Source: Bacteroidetes bacterium GWB2_32_14 (lineage in GTDB: Bacteria; Bacteroidota; Bacteroidia; Bacteroidales; UBA12077). From it: a DNA stretch of 64,000 nucleotides. A program made the translations under genes and the position numbers. The notes beneath the pieces were generated by a model. The model worked only from the letters and a program-made list of their open reading frames with translations, ran no database searches and was not told the DNA's origin. The stretch is from NCBI GenBank assembly GCA_001768235.1, contig MENK01000030.1, positions 59,893 through 123,892 of the forward strand, written 5' to 3'. Below are positions 17,087 to 27,308 of the stretch, piece by piece (the stretch's first letter is position 1; each line of letters opens with the position of its first letter).

Positions 17087-17838
17087 TGGAGAATAAACTT
17101 AAAGCTGTTATTGTTGATGATGAACTTGCCAGCAGGGAAACTCTTGCCAGTTATTTAAAAAATTATTGCCCCGATATCTATTTAGTTGCCGATGCTGATT
17201 CTGTAAAATCAGGGCTCGAAATCATAAAAAAAAATAAACCAGATGTCGTTTTTCTCGATATTGAGATGCCCTATGGCAATGCTTTTGATTTATTAGAACA
17301 GGTCGATAATATTGATTTTGATTTAGTGTTTGTCACGGCTTATAGCAATTATGCTATAAAAGCACTTAATATGAGTGCTTCGTATTATATTTTAAAACCA
17401 ATATCTATTGATGAATTAATTCATGCAGTTGAAAAAATAAAGTCGGAGAGGAACAGTGGAGATATTTCTATTCATTCAAAAATATTAATAGAGAACATAC
17501 AATCGGTAAATAAGCAGAATCATAAAATCGTTTTACCACAACTCAATGGATTCGATGTAATTAAAGTAAACGATATTATTCGCTGCCGGGCTAACGATAA
17601 TTTTACCGAGTTTTACTTAACAAATGGTACAAGAAAATTAATATCACGAACACTTAAATTTTACGAGGATATTTTAAAAGATTTTGATTTTGTACGGGTA
17701 CATAAATCACATTTAATAAATCTTCAATATGTTACCAGATATATGAAAGGCAAGGGTGGGCAGGTAGAAATGACCGATGGATCGGTTGTTGATGTTTCGG
17801 TAAACCAAAAAGCTGCATTTTTAGAAAAGTTTAAATAG
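17086..17838 (+). CDS. LytTR family response regulator
   Basis: 250 residues. Receiver domain at 1-125 with acidic pocket Asp11/Asp12, phosphoacceptor Asp58 in VVFLDIEMP, and the conserved Thr and Lys at VFVTAYSNY and ILKPI. LytTR DNA-binding domain at about 150-245 (NDIIRCRANDNFTEFYLTNG, then FVRVHKSHLINLQYVTRYMK). LytTR proteins bind direct repeats in promoters. It is cotranslated with the upstream kinase and its transcript ends at the hairpin 8 bases downstream of its stop. Target genes are not identifiable from this window, although the giant surface protein gene is next to it in the convergent orientation. Confidence 0.95.
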   Translation: MENKLKAVIVDDELASRETLASYLKNYCPDIYLVADADSVKSGLEIIKKNKPDVVFLDIEMPYGNAFDLLEQVDNIDFDLVFVTAYSNYAIKALNMSASYYILKPISIDELIHAVEKIKSERNSGDISIHSKILIENIQSVNKQNHKIVLPQLNGFDVIKVNDIIRCRANDNFTEFYLTNGTRKLISRTLKFYEDILKDFDFVRVHKSHLINLQYVTRYMKGKGGQVEMTDGSVVDVSVNQKAAFLEKFK

Positions 17839-17846
17839 CCATGAAA

Positions 17847-17882
17847 CATAAAAAAACAGCCAAAAATGGCTGTTTTTTTATG
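17847..17882. terminator. bidirectional hairpin terminator
   Basis: Perfect 16-bp stem with an AAAA loop (core ACAGCCA-AAAA-TGGCTGT), A7 and T7 tracts on the two flanks. It separates the LytTR regulator from the convergent T9SS protein gene. Confidence 0.9.
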
Positions 17883-17896
17883 AAAAAATGAATCTT

Positions 17897-20800
17897 TTAT
17901 TCAATAATTAATTCGTTTGTAAATGATTTTTCGTTTACTATAATTTTTACAAAGTACATTCCTTTTGGCATTGTTGATAAATCAATGGTATGCACAAAAT
18001 CAGTATTGTTCTGTAAATTTTTAATATACACCTTGCTTCCTGTTGAATTATATATATCAATTGACCCATAAGAAATATTATCAATTTCAATAGAAATAAT
18101 AAAAATTCCATTTGATGGATTTGGATAAATATTGATATTGTTATTCAAACTAAGTTCATTTACAGAAGTAGATATAGTAAAGTTGACACTATAATTTTTA
18201 GTTGTTGTTTCATCTTCAGCTGTTACAATAACTAATGTTGTTCCTGGTAATGTTGTTGCATCTGTAATTGAAACATCAGCATTTGCATCTGTCGCTGTTG
18301 CAGTAACATCTGGTACAACTGTTGTTCCTGATGGTAATTCTACATTGTAAATTAAAGTAGCAGAATTAAATCCGGCAATAGTTGTTGCATTAACTTTTAA
18401 ATCACTTAATGTAGCATCAGAATTTGGTGCAACAGTAAAATTAACTTCATATGTTTTTTCAGTTATTTCATCCTCTGCAGTTACAACAATTGTTGTTTTA
18501 CCTGGGAGAGATGTTGCATCAGTAATATCAACTTGAGCATTATCATCAGTTGCAGTTGCTGTAACGTCTGGTACTACTGTTGTTCCATATGGTAATTCTA
18601 CATTGTAAGTTAAAGTAGCAGAATTAAATCCGGCAATAGTTGTTGCATTAATTTTTAAGTCACTTAATGTAGCATCAGAATTTGGTGCAATAGTGAAATT
18701 AACTTCATACGTATTTTCAGTAAATTCGTCTTCTGCAGTTACAACAATTGTTGTTTTGCCTGGTAAAGAAGTTGCAGCAGTAATATCAACTTGAGCATTA
18801 CCATCAGTTGCAGTTGCTGTAACATCTGGTACAACTGTTGTTCCATATGGTAATTCTACATTGTAAGTTAAAGTAGCAGAATTAAATCCGGCAATAGTTG
18901 TTGCATCAACTTTTATATCGTTTAATGTTGCATCACTGCTAAGGTTGTCGAAAGTAAAATATACAGAATATTCCGAAGTCGATCCGTCTTCAGCAGTTAC
19001 AGTAATGGTACTTGTACCAGGTACAGATGTAGCATTGACAATTACTTTTGTTGCTTTTGAATCGTAAACAGTAGCTGTTACTGATGCAGGTATTGTAGTA
19101 CCTACAGGTAATTTATACATATAATTTAATATGTTTGGATTAAAATCATCAATTGTAACTCCATCTACTTTCAAATCACTTAACAACGAAATATTACTTA
19201 ATGGCCTGTATGTAAAGTTTACCAGATATATAAGTTCTGTAACCCCATCTTGTGCTGTTACTGCAATTTCGGTTGTTCCTGGTAAGGAACCTGCCGGTGT
19301 TATAACAACAATTGCGCTATCATGTGTAGCTTCTGCAACAACAGTTGGAACTACGGTAACCGAAGGCTCTAATTCTATATCGTAAGAATAAACAGAAGGA
19401 TCAAAACCAAATATAGGTGATCCATTAACTTTTATTTTAGATAGTGTTGCATCTGTTGATGCTGCAACCAATGTAAATTCTATGGTATATGTTTTTAACG
19501 AACCATCTTCTGCATAAACATCAAGAGTTGTTGTACCAGGCATAGATGTAGCATCCGTTTGATCAACAAATGCATTTGCATCATCCGGAATAGCTAAAAC
19601 CATGGGAACAGAAGTTGTTCCATAGGGATATTCAATAGTATAATCTAATACTTCAGGATCGAAAGTCGCAATTTCTTCACCATCAACAATAATCTTATTC
19701 AAATTATTATTGGTTGACGCACTATTTATGAAATATTCAATAATGTATAATTGTTCTGTAATTCCATCTGTTGCGGTTACTGTTATTGAATCTTTACCCG
19801 GAAGACTTACTGTTTGATTTACAGCAATACCAGCCAGTTCATTTGTTGGAACTGCTAAAACTGTTGGAACTATAGCAGTACCATAAGGTAAATACTTCGT
19901 GTACTGGTACTTTATTGGAGAAAATCCATCTATTGTAGCTCCATCAAGTTTCAGGTCTTTTAAACTTGCATCATTGTCGGCATTTACACTATAAATGAAT
20001 GTTACCAAATAAGTATTTGTAGTTACTCCATCTTCGGCAGTTACATCAACAGTAGTAATACCAGACAAAGAATCTGTTTCATAAATATTAACAATTGCTT
20101 TATCGCTTTCAGCTGTTGCAGTTACTGTTGGTGCAGTCAATGCACTTGCATTCAGTACGCATGTATAATGTAATGAATCTGCCCTGAAACCGGTAATTGT
20201 TGTTCCAGAAGTGTCCAGATCACTTAAATTTGCATTGTTACTTAAAATATACAGTTCAAATGATGATTGATTTTCGCTAAAACCATCTGAAACTGTTACC
20301 GTGATATTAACGGCTCCAGATTTAACTGCAAATGGAGTTGCTTTTAAATAACGGTTACCAGTGGTACCCATTAGTTCGATAAGCGTATTATTAAGTATTG
20401 TTTCATCGGATGAAACGGCTGTAACTTCTATTTTTGATATATCAGAGTCCGTATCACTTATAGTAAATGGAATCCATTCGGTAGAAGTACCTTGTACAAT
20501 TGTATCTTTATCGAATACTGATATAACCGGGGCATCATTTATAACATCAATTATTAGAGATGTTGCATTGTTGTCCATGTTATTATCAATTGCAGATGAA
20601 GCAATAATATTTGAATATGTAGTAATATTTCCTCCACCATCTTCAATAGTTCCATCTAAAATAAGATCAATACTTTCGCCTGATGCAATATATGGTATAT
20701 TCCAGGTTCCTCCATAAGGAAGGAATTCTCCTTTGTCAACAGTATAATTTTCAAGCTTAAATAAACCAGGTAAAGCACTTTTTAATACAATATCACTGGA

Positions 20801-23125
20801 ATTATTTGGCCCGTTATTAGTTAAAGTAAATGTGTAAGTTATTGATTCGCCTACATGTGGATTTGATTTATTTGAAGTTATTAAAATTCGTAAATCTGCG
20901 GTATCTGTTGGTAATTCACCATAAATCATTACCCTGTGCATATCCCTGCCATTAACATAAAGCCTTCCGTTCAAATCAAAATTAATTCCATATGGACTTC
21001 GCATTGATTTTTCACTTATACCTCCATTAAATGCTGTATTCGAATTAAAATCGGGTTGCCCTAAAACAATGTTTGCAGGAGTCCCATTCGTATCAGGTAT
21101 TTTATTGTATATAAGTACTCTATTATTACTAAATTCTCCAATGGCTAGTTCACCTTTAGGTGATATAGTAACACCAATTGGTATATTCAATTTTGTATCA
21201 GATGTTCCGGAAGAATTGCTTACAAAGTCAGTTTGTCCAATAACAACGTCAGCTGATGCACCATTATGTGTTGGGAGCTCATTAAAAACAAGTACCCTGT
21301 TATTCATCCTGTCTGTGACAATCAATTTACCATCCAAAGATACGTCTGAGTACCATGGACCATTTAATTTGTTGGCAGCTATTCCGCTAGAATTACTATA
21401 AAAATCATCTTGTCCAACAACAACATCAGCAGATGCTCCATTTATTGTAGGAATTTGATTGTATATTAGTACCCTGTTATTATACAGCTCAGTAATTATT
21501 AGTTTACCATCAGAAGATATAGCAACGCCACCAGGATAATTTAATTTATCAGGTCCTATACCCGAAGATCCGGAAGTGAAATCTGTCTGCCCAATAACAA
21601 CATCAGCAGGAGTATTACTAGTATCGGGAATACTATTCCAAATTAAAACCCTGTTATTGTTACCATCACTGGCAATAAGTTTTTCACCGTCAGGCGAAAA
21701 ACAAACTCCTTCAACATTTCTAATATAAGAAGCTGTTGGTCCATTATTAAGTGTATAAAAATCAGGATTCCCTAATACAATATCGGCAGGAGTACCATTT
21801 GTATCAGGAATTTCGTTCCAAATTAATATCCTTCCCCTTGATTGTGATCCTACTGCTAAAACTCCTTTTGAACTTACGGCTGAATTATTTGAGCCAACTC
21901 CGGTATATTCATCCAGAGTAGTATTTTGTGTATAAAAATCAGGTTGCCCAACCACAATACTTGCAGGCATGAAATTGTAATACTTTGGTTTTTCTATAAT
22001 TGCTCTTTTTCCAAAGGGTTCATTCATATTTGGATAATATTTGGCACCGCTTATAACCAAATAATCACAAGTTACTTGAATTATATTTTCAATTTGTGCA
22101 ATATCTGAAACATCTACTGCAACCCAGTAGTAATTACTACCACTATTTAGAGAGGAATCAATAAATATGGCTTCGTCAAGGGTTGTCCCTTCCCAAACCA
22201 ATTCTGTATTATTGAAACTGTTAACATCTTCTGTAGAGTAAATTTTAATTTTGGTAACATCAGTAATAAAATTGTCGGAACCAACAGGGTTTAATTTTAT
22301 ACTGTCGAGAGTATATGTAATAGGATCTAATTTGGTATTTATATTTATACCCAATATTTCATTATCTTCTGAACTTAAAAAAAGATTTGAAGTATCATTT
22401 GTAAAAATTGAAACTGCTGGTGCAATATTTAACTCATAGATTAATGTGTCATTAAGAGTATTCTCATCAGTTCCTCCATTTGGGGTTTCAGACCAGACAG
22501 TTAATAGATAGCTTGTACCAGTCTCAAAAGTATAAGAACCAAGAAGTATTTGTTCTGTTTCATTAGAAGCGAGTGTATCTGACCAGCTAACGGGAGTTTG
22601 GGAAATACCATCAATTTTCCATCCAATAGTTGAATTAAATATTGTATCGTTACCTATATTTTTTAAAGTAGCATAAATTTCATGTTCACCAGCGTAATCG
22701 TTTGTACTTATTTCGCTAATAGTAGCATCTAAATCCAAAGGGCAATTTGCTATAATTGGTATTGAAATCCCAGATGGTGTTATAGTTTTTGTGTTATCGC
22801 CATCGGTAGCTATAATACTCCCAATAGCATCTTTTATTTCATACCAGTTTTCTTCAGGCCAGTTTCCTTCTGTATAATTAGTTGTTATTTCGTCTCCTGT
22901 ATTTGCATCAAAAGTATATGTGGCGGGTCCGCTACCACTAGAAAGGGTAATGTTGGTTAAAACTGCTGAGCCGTTAACATAAACAGTTAAAGAACCTCCA
23001 TTCCATCCATCTCCATAAGAATCATACAATTCAACAGAAAATGAACATGCAAGGGATGTCATTTTAAATAAAAAAAACAAACTAAGTAAAAGACCTAGTT
23101 TTTTAATAAAGTAAATTTTCATCAT
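17897..23125 (-). CDS. giant T9SS surface protein: NHL-like propeller, DUF11-like and eight cadherin-like beta-sandwich repeats
   Basis: 1742 residues with signal peptide (ending near SLACSF). Residues about 25-120 form an N-terminal beta domain (VELYDSYGDGWNGGSLTVYVNG), then CARDB-like sequence (TISEISTNDYAGEHEIYATL). Residues about 390-735 contain six NHL-like blades with the recurring wording ADVVIGQTDF and NNRVLIYNKIP. A DUF11-like domain follows (YTFTLTNNGPNNSSDI), then a cadherin/Ig-like region. Residues about 1000-1650 hold eight cadherin-like beta-sandwich repeats (SDATLSDLKVNATTIAGFN pattern), the last three nearly identical. The final 80 residues are a T9SS type A sorting domain (NINIYPNPSNGIFIISI, ending KSFTNELIIE), so the protein should be exported by T9SS and anchored or released at the cell surface. 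Likely an adhesin or matrix protein; ligand unknown. Confidence 0.9.
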   Translation of the reverse strand: MMKIYFIKKLGLLLSLFFLFKMTSLACSFSVELYDSYGDGWNGGSLTVYVNGSAVLTNITLSSGSGPATYTFDANTGDEITTNYTEGNWPEENWYEIKDAIGSIIATDGDNTKTITPSGISIPIIANCPLDLDATISEISTNDYAGEHEIYATLKNIGNDTIFNSTIGWKIDGISQTPVSWSDTLASNETEQILLGSYTFETGTSYLLTVWSETPNGGTDENTLNDTLIYELNIAPAVSIFTNDTSNLFLSSEDNEILGININTKLDPITYTLDSIKLNPVGSDNFITDVTKIKIYSTEDVNSFNNTELVWEGTTLDEAIFIDSSLNSGSNYYWVAVDVSDIAQIENIIQVTCDYLVISGAKYYPNMNEPFGKRAIIEKPKYYNFMPASIVVGQPDFYTQNTTLDEYTGVGSNNSAVSSKGVLAVGSQSRGRILIWNEIPDTNGTPADIVLGNPDFYTLNNGPTASYIRNVEGVCFSPDGEKLIASDGNNNRVLIWNSIPDTSNTPADVVIGQTDFTSGSSGIGPDKLNYPGGVAISSDGKLIITELYNNRVLIYNQIPTINGASADVVVGQDDFYSNSSGIAANKLNGPWYSDVSLDGKLIVTDRMNNRVLVFNELPTHNGASADVVIGQTDFVSNSSGTSDTKLNIPIGVTISPKGELAIGEFSNNRVLIYNKIPDTNGTPANIVLGQPDFNSNTAFNGGISEKSMRSPYGINFDLNGRLYVNGRDMHRVMIYGELPTDTADLRILITSNKSNPHVGESITYTFTLTNNGPNNSSDIVLKSALPGLFKLENYTVDKGEFLPYGGTWNIPYIASGESIDLILDGTIEDGGGNITTYSNIIASSAIDNNMDNNATSLIIDVINDAPVISVFDKDTIVQGTSTEWIPFTISDTDSDISKIEVTAVSSDETILNNTLIELMGTTGNRYLKATPFAVKSGAVNITVTVSDGFSENQSSFELYILSNNANLSDLDTSGTTITGFRADSLHYTCVLNASALTAPTVTATAESDKAIVNIYETDSLSGITTVDVTAEDGVTTNTYLVTFIYSVNADNDASLKDLKLDGATIDGFSPIKYQYTKYLPYGTAIVPTVLAVPTNELAGIAVNQTVSLPGKDSITVTATDGITEQLYIIEYFINSASTNNNLNKIIVDGEEIATFDPEVLDYTIEYPYGTTSVPMVLAIPDDANAFVDQTDATSMPGTTTLDVYAEDGSLKTYTIEFTLVAASTDATLSKIKVNGSPIFGFDPSVYSYDIELEPSVTVVPTVVAEATHDSAIVVITPAGSLPGTTEIAVTAQDGVTELIYLVNFTYRPLSNISLLSDLKVDGVTIDDFNPNILNYMYKLPVGTTIPASVTATVYDSKATKVIVNATSVPGTSTITVTAEDGSTSEYSVYFTFDNLSSDATLNDIKVDATTIAGFNSATLTYNVELPYGTTVVPDVTATATDGNAQVDITAATSLPGKTTIVVTAEDEFTENTYEVNFTIAPNSDATLSDLKINATTIAGFNSATLTYNVELPYGTTVVPDVTATATDDNAQVDITDATSLPGKTTIVVTAEDEITEKTYEVNFTVAPNSDATLSDLKVNATTIAGFNSATLIYNVELPSGTTVVPDVTATATDANADVSITDATTLPGTTLVIVTAEDETTTKNYSVNFTISTSVNELSLNNNINIYPNPSNGIFIISIEIDNISYGSIDIYNSTGSKVYIKNLQNNTDFVHTIDLSTMPKGMYFVKIIVNEKSFTNELIIE
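18240..18950. repeat. 258-bp tandem repeats inside the T9SS surface protein gene
   Basis: The landmark CCGGCAATAG recurs at 18372, 18630 and 18888, an exact 258-bp (86-codon) period. The two full copies 18372-18629 and 18630-18887 are very similar throughout, with long identical runs; partial copies flank both. The similarity is at DNA level, including synonymous positions, so the amplification is recent. Confidence 0.9.
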
Positions 23126-23218
23126 ATTCTATTTTTTTTTTTATAATATATTTGTTTTGTTAAAGTTAGCATTCTTTAAATTATATAAAAATGTATTTAC
23201 CCATTCGTGTTGTATAAC

Positions 23219-23264
23219 ATAAATAAAAAATCCGCCAAAGATATTTGGCGGATTTTTTATTTAT
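23219..23264 (-). terminator. hairpin terminator of the M64 peptidase gene
   Basis: Perfect 21-bp stem (core TCCGCCAAA-GATA-TTTGGCGGA) with A/T tracts forming a U-run on the minus strand. It lies 10 bases past the M64 stop and before the promoter region of the giant T9SS gene. Confidence 0.9.
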
Positions 23265-23274
23265 CATTTAAAGT

Positions 23275-24747
23275 TTACTCTGAATACTGATCAATTACAT
23301 TACTTATACTTCTCTGGCAAACTTTGCAGAATACTAAATGCCGGGTGTACATGATACAATCTAACTGCGAACGGTATAAACCGTATTGTTGATATCCGGC
23401 TCCTTCGAAAGCACCAATTGCATCTTTGTACTGTTCCTTACTAAAATATTCATCTTCTTGATTGTATTGACGTAAGAACAAATCTTCCATTACTTCTTCG
23501 GGAACTTTCGCGGCTCTTAAACTATCCCGCTCTCGCTGAATTTGATATCCGTGTTTGTCGAACGCTTCTTTATTCCAAGGTGTTGGTAATGGAGTTCCTT
23601 CTGTTACAATTTCTTTCCATTTTAAATTTTCTTTATCTTTCAAAGCAGTAATATTCGTTTCCCAGGGCTCAACAGTAACAGGCATTGCCTCGTATGAAAC
23701 CGATGATGTATAATATTCGTCAGCCAATGCAGCCATGTGATGCCCCATTTCGTGAATCATAATGTAATCCGAATATTTATTGTCAGATGAAACAGTGGTG
23801 TATAAATTGTAAATTCCACCACCACCATAAGTTCTTTCATTCACAAGAATAACCATAAACTCATAAGGTACAGCAGAAGCAACATTACGAATGGTTCTGT
23901 TGTCATAACTCAAAACGTAACGTTCTGAGTCAAAACTTCCATAATGTGCCGATAATGGTGTGCGTTTAAAAACTCCCGGGTGTGGTTTATGGATTCCCGA
24001 TTCCTGGGCAGGTGTTTCAACCGCACGAATATTAATATTGTTTCTTTGTGTATTAAAGGGTTCAGCATTTAATAAAACGTTTCCTAACCGTTTGGCATCA
24101 GCAATAAACTTATCCATTTCTTTTGTTGAATAGCCGTCTCCTAAAATTACGATATCCAGTTTCTCCCGGGCGGGGCCATTTTCACAAATGACTGTTGTTT
24201 TTTCTGTATGAGTAATATCGGCAGGGTTTACCTGTCGTGACGCAGGATCAATTTCTGTAGTCCAGATAGTTTGAAATTTATTCTGTGAATCGCGTTTTTT
24301 AATAACTAGAGTTACAGGTTTTAATGGCCATGGAAAACGTAAAGATTCATGAAATGTTCCCCAAACTTCATCAGCTTCAGGTGTTGTTTGCCATTCACCA
24401 AATATATTGGCAAATCCCCTGGAATAAAGCAATGTATTTGATTCTTTATCTACAACTTCGTAAAAATAAGGCCCTAATTCGAGTTTATCGATTAAAATTG
24501 TTGTACTTCCACTCCATGCTCCATCAGATTGGATTTTATCAATCGCAAAATATTCTGTTTTTGAATTTCCGGTATGAAAAAAATCAAAACGCATGGTTTT
24601 ATCCGTAAAATAATCGGCAAAGCTTACATTGCCTTTATTTTCAACTTTAATGTCGGTAGCTGGCAGGCTTTCATCTTTCGGGTTCTGCTTTGGCGTACAA
24701 CCGAACAGAATAAAAAGAATTAAATTAATCAGGACTAAATTTTTCAT
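23275..24747 (-). CDS. M64 family zinc metallopeptidase lipoprotein
   Basis: 490 residues. N-terminus MKNLVLINLILFILFGC is a lipoprotein signal (Cys17). The N-terminal 150 residues are a beta domain (TMRFDFFHTGNSKTEYFAID). The catalytic domain contains LDIVILGDGYSTKEMDKF, NNINIRAVETPAQESGI and the zinc motif HEMGHHMAALADEY, in which His, His and the downstream Asp are the expected ligands. The family is peptidase M64, founded on the Clostridium ramosum IgA protease and widespread in Bacteroidota, where many members have no known substrate. It should sit on the outer membrane. The ending carries a CIMYTRHLVFCKVCQ segment, with cysteines in the conserved place for the family. Monocistronic with its own terminator. 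Confidence 0.9.
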   Translation of the reverse strand: MKNLVLINLILFILFGCTPKQNPKDESLPATDIKVENKGNVSFADYFTDKTMRFDFFHTGNSKTEYFAIDKIQSDGAWSGSTTILIDKLELGPYFYEVVDKESNTLLYSRGFANIFGEWQTTPEADEVWGTFHESLRFPWPLKPVTLVIKKRDSQNKFQTIWTTEIDPASRQVNPADITHTEKTTVICENGPAREKLDIVILGDGYSTKEMDKFIADAKRLGNVLLNAEPFNTQRNNINIRAVETPAQESGIHKPHPGVFKRTPLSAHYGSFDSERYVLSYDNRTIRNVASAVPYEFMVILVNERTYGGGGIYNLYTTVSSDNKYSDYIMIHEMGHHMAALADEYYTSSVSYEAMPVTVEPWETNITALKDKENLKWKEIVTEGTPLPTPWNKEAFDKHGYQIQRERDSLRAAKVPEEVMEDLFLRQYNQEDEYFSKEQYKDAIGAFEGAGYQQYGLYRSQLDCIMYTRHLVFCKVCQRSISNVIDQYSE

Positions 24748-24817
24748 GGTGGTTTTTGTTTTTAAAAGATAAAAATATTTTAAACGCGAATTAAAAGCAG
24801 AAATTTAATTAAAAATA

Positions 24818-25666
24818 TTAAAATTCATACCTTAAATGATAATCAACAAGTTCTTTTATTGGATTTTTAATAATTAAATCGATTTCAACTGCATATTTTT
24901 TTGCAACTTCTTTAAGCTGTTTTTCAAAATAAAACCCCGTGCTTCCTAAAACACGAATCTTATACTTTTTATAATCAGGATACTTACAAATATGGTTTTT
25001 AAATAACTGGTTAAATGATGATTTAATAATAGAATCTATTTGCTCATTTTCTGAATTACCTGAAATAAACTCACAGAACGATGCTAAAAAACTGTTTGGA
25101 AAAGGTTCCCTGTAAACTTTACGCAAAATATCATCTTTTGTATAGCTAAAAGTGGTTATAAATTTCCGGGTTAAATCATCAGACAGATTATCATTTAGAA
25201 AATCAGAAATAAATAATTTGCCGATATGATCGCCGCCTCCTTCATCACCAAATAGATACCCCAGAGACTTAATGGTTTGGATAATTTCATTTCCATTATA
25301 TAAGCAGGTACTGGCTCCTGTTCCAAGAATTACTGCAATTCCTTGTTCATTTTTAAACAGAGCACATGCTGCTGCCAAAAGGTCTGTTTCTACAGTAATT
25401 TCAGCATTACTAAACACCGGTTTAACACCATCAATTATTACTTTTTTCATTTGTTCCGAGGAACATCCTGCGCCATAAAAGTATATTTTCTGAATTGTTT
25501 TAATTATGAGTTCATCAGTAAATGTAGTTTTAATAATTTTTGTGATTTCTGAGCTGGTTGTGAAGAATGGATTTAGCCCAGGGGTTGCGTATGAAACGAT
25601 ATTCTTTTTATCTTTTATAATAACCCAATCTGTTTTTGTTGATCCGCTGTCGGCTATTAATATCAT
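24818..25666 (-). CDS. BadF/BadG-type sugar kinase, probable N-acetylglucosamine kinase
   Basis: 282 residues of the ASKHA ATPase superfamily. PHOSPHATE-1 motif MILIADSGSTKTDWV at the N-terminus, AVILGTGASTCLYNG (phosphate 2 loop), and GYLFGDEGGGDHIGK, which matches the GlcNAc-kinase branch. The family includes eukaryotic-type N-acetylglucosamine kinase and muropeptide-recycling sugar kinases. The gene overlaps the end of the upstream peptide-binding lipoprotein gene by 4 bases, and that pairing points to recycling of peptidoglycan amino sugars or muropeptides. That role is my inference; the substrate could also be another amino sugar. Confidence 0.75.
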   Translation of the reverse strand: MILIADSGSTKTDWVIIKDKKNIVSYATPGLNPFFTTSSEITKIIKTTFTDELIIKTIQKIYFYGAGCSSEQMKKVIIDGVKPVFSNAEITVETDLLAAACALFKNEQGIAVILGTGASTCLYNGNEIIQTIKSLGYLFGDEGGGDHIGKLFISDFLNDNLSDDLTRKFITTFSYTKDDILRKVYREPFPNSFLASFCEFISGNSENEQIDSIIKSSFNQLFKNHICKYPDYKKYKIRVLGSTGFYFEKQLKEVAKKYAVEIDLIIKNPIKELVDYHLRYEF

Positions 25667-27288
25667 TTTTTTACATATTTTAAATTCAGTAAATTCATGG
25701 GATTACTTTCTAATCCTGAAATATGGAGATTTGTAAAAAGGATAACTTCGTCATAATATAACGGAACTACAACAGCATCGTTCATTATGAGTTTATCCAT
25801 TTCTCTGTAAATTCTGTCTCTTTCTGAATCATCAATTTCATTTAATGATTTTAGATAAAGATTATCGAATGCATCATTTTTATATTGAGTGTAATTAGGG
25901 CCCGACGGGCTAAGGTTCTTACTGTAAAACAGAGCCATGTAATTTTCGGCATCGGGATAGTCGGCTATCCATGATCCCCTGAAAAATTCAAGTTTTGAGT
26001 TAGCAACCATTTCTCTATAAGTGGCACCGGTATTAACATCAATATTTATTATTATTCCAAACTGCGATAATTGTTGTTGAATATATTCGCATAAATCGAG
26101 ATAATCATTTGTGGTTGTGAGTATTACTGGTTTTAAACCATTGCCATTCGGGAATCCTGCCTCTTTTAATAATTCCCTGGTTCTGTCGGGATTGTAAGTG
26201 TAATAGATAATACTATCTGAAAATGCAGGCAATCCTTTAGGAATAAAACCATTTATTGCAGGTGTTCCAATATTGTTTCGCAGGTATTTCATCATTTTCA
26301 CCCTGTCGAAACCATAATTTATTGCTTGTCTTATTTTCGTATTAAAAACAGAATTTTTTGTATCGGTACTTTTCGAAGAATCAACTAAAAACCCTAAATA
26401 TTCAGTATTTAAATAGGGCTGATTTATTATTTTAATTTTATCTGAATATTTCGGGTTTAATTTACCTGATTTTGTAATTAACTCGTCTTTATTTGCCGAA
26501 TTTAATCCCGAAATAAAATCGATATTGCCTTTTAAAAACTCAAGAAACTCTGATTGCTTGTCGTTTATAAATGTTATGGAAATTGCATCTAAATAAGGGA
26601 GCGTGTTTCCGCAGCTGTCTTTTTCAAAATAATTGGAATTTTTAACAAGAATCAATTTTTCATTTTCTTTCCAAAGTTTAAACATGAACGGGCCGGTACC
26701 AACAGGGTGTTTCCTAAAGTCGCTTCCATAATATTCGACTATCTCCCGTGGAATAACCGAGCAATATTGCATGGTTAATAATCCAAGAAAAGCGGGGAAA
26801 GGTGTTTTCAACTCGATTTGCAGCAGGGAATCATTAATTGCAACAATTCCACCTTCTTTAACATTATTTAAAACCCAGGCTCCGGGCGAAGCAGTTTTGG
26901 AATCTGTTAACCTGGTAAGACTAAAAACAATATCCTGAGAAGTTACTTTGCGCCCTTTGCCATTTTCGAAAAGCTCATTGTCATGAAAATAAACATCTGT
27001 TCTTAAATGAAACCGGTATATTTTACCATCTTCAGAAATTTCCCACTTGTATGCAATTGACGGCTTAACATGTAACGAGTTATCCATTTGAACCAACCCA
27101 TTGTACAATTGGTTGGCCGGCCAGATTAAAACCTGGCTCTTGGCAAAGGCTGGATCAAGTGTGGTTATTCCTTTTGATTCGTTATACCTGAATACTGTTT
27201 TTTGGTTATGAATATTATTATCTGAATGTGAACAGGAAAAAATTATGAATATTAAGATATAAAGAATATGTTTTTTGGATTGATGCAT
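25663..27288 (-). CDS. peptide/oligosaccharide-type extracellular solute-binding lipoprotein (SBP family 5)
   Basis: 541 residues. Signal with lipobox Cys19 (LIFIIFSCSHSDN). Family 5 binding-protein landmarks are present: GITTLDPAFAKSQVLIWPANQLYNGLV at the start of the mature protein, then YKWEISEDGKIYRFHLRTDVYFHDN, HPVGTGPFMFKLWKENEKLILVKN, IRQAINYGFDRVKMMKYLRN and a C-terminal NDAVVVPLYYDEVILF. No ABC permease or ATPase gene is nearby. The BadF kinase gene overlaps it by 4 bases, so the pair is co-expressed. Standing alone, it may deliver muropeptides or peptides to a permease encoded elsewhere. Confidence 0.88.
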   Translation of the reverse strand: MHQSKKHILYILIFIIFSCSHSDNNIHNQKTVFRYNESKGITTLDPAFAKSQVLIWPANQLYNGLVQMDNSLHVKPSIAYKWEISEDGKIYRFHLRTDVYFHDNELFENGKGRKVTSQDIVFSLTRLTDSKTASPGAWVLNNVKEGGIVAINDSLLQIELKTPFPAFLGLLTMQYCSVIPREIVEYYGSDFRKHPVGTGPFMFKLWKENEKLILVKNSNYFEKDSCGNTLPYLDAISITFINDKQSEFLEFLKGNIDFISGLNSANKDELITKSGKLNPKYSDKIKIINQPYLNTEYLGFLVDSSKSTDTKNSVFNTKIRQAINYGFDRVKMMKYLRNNIGTPAINGFIPKGLPAFSDSIIYYTYNPDRTRELLKEAGFPNGNGLKPVILTTTNDYLDLCEYIQQQLSQFGIIINIDVNTGATYREMVANSKLEFFRGSWIADYPDAENYMALFYSKNLSPSGPNYTQYKNDAFDNLYLKSLNEIDDSERDRIYREMDKLIMNDAVVVPLYYDEVILFTNLHISGLESNPMNLLNLKYVKK

Positions 27289-27308
27289 GTAATAAGTATT
27301 ATTACGAG

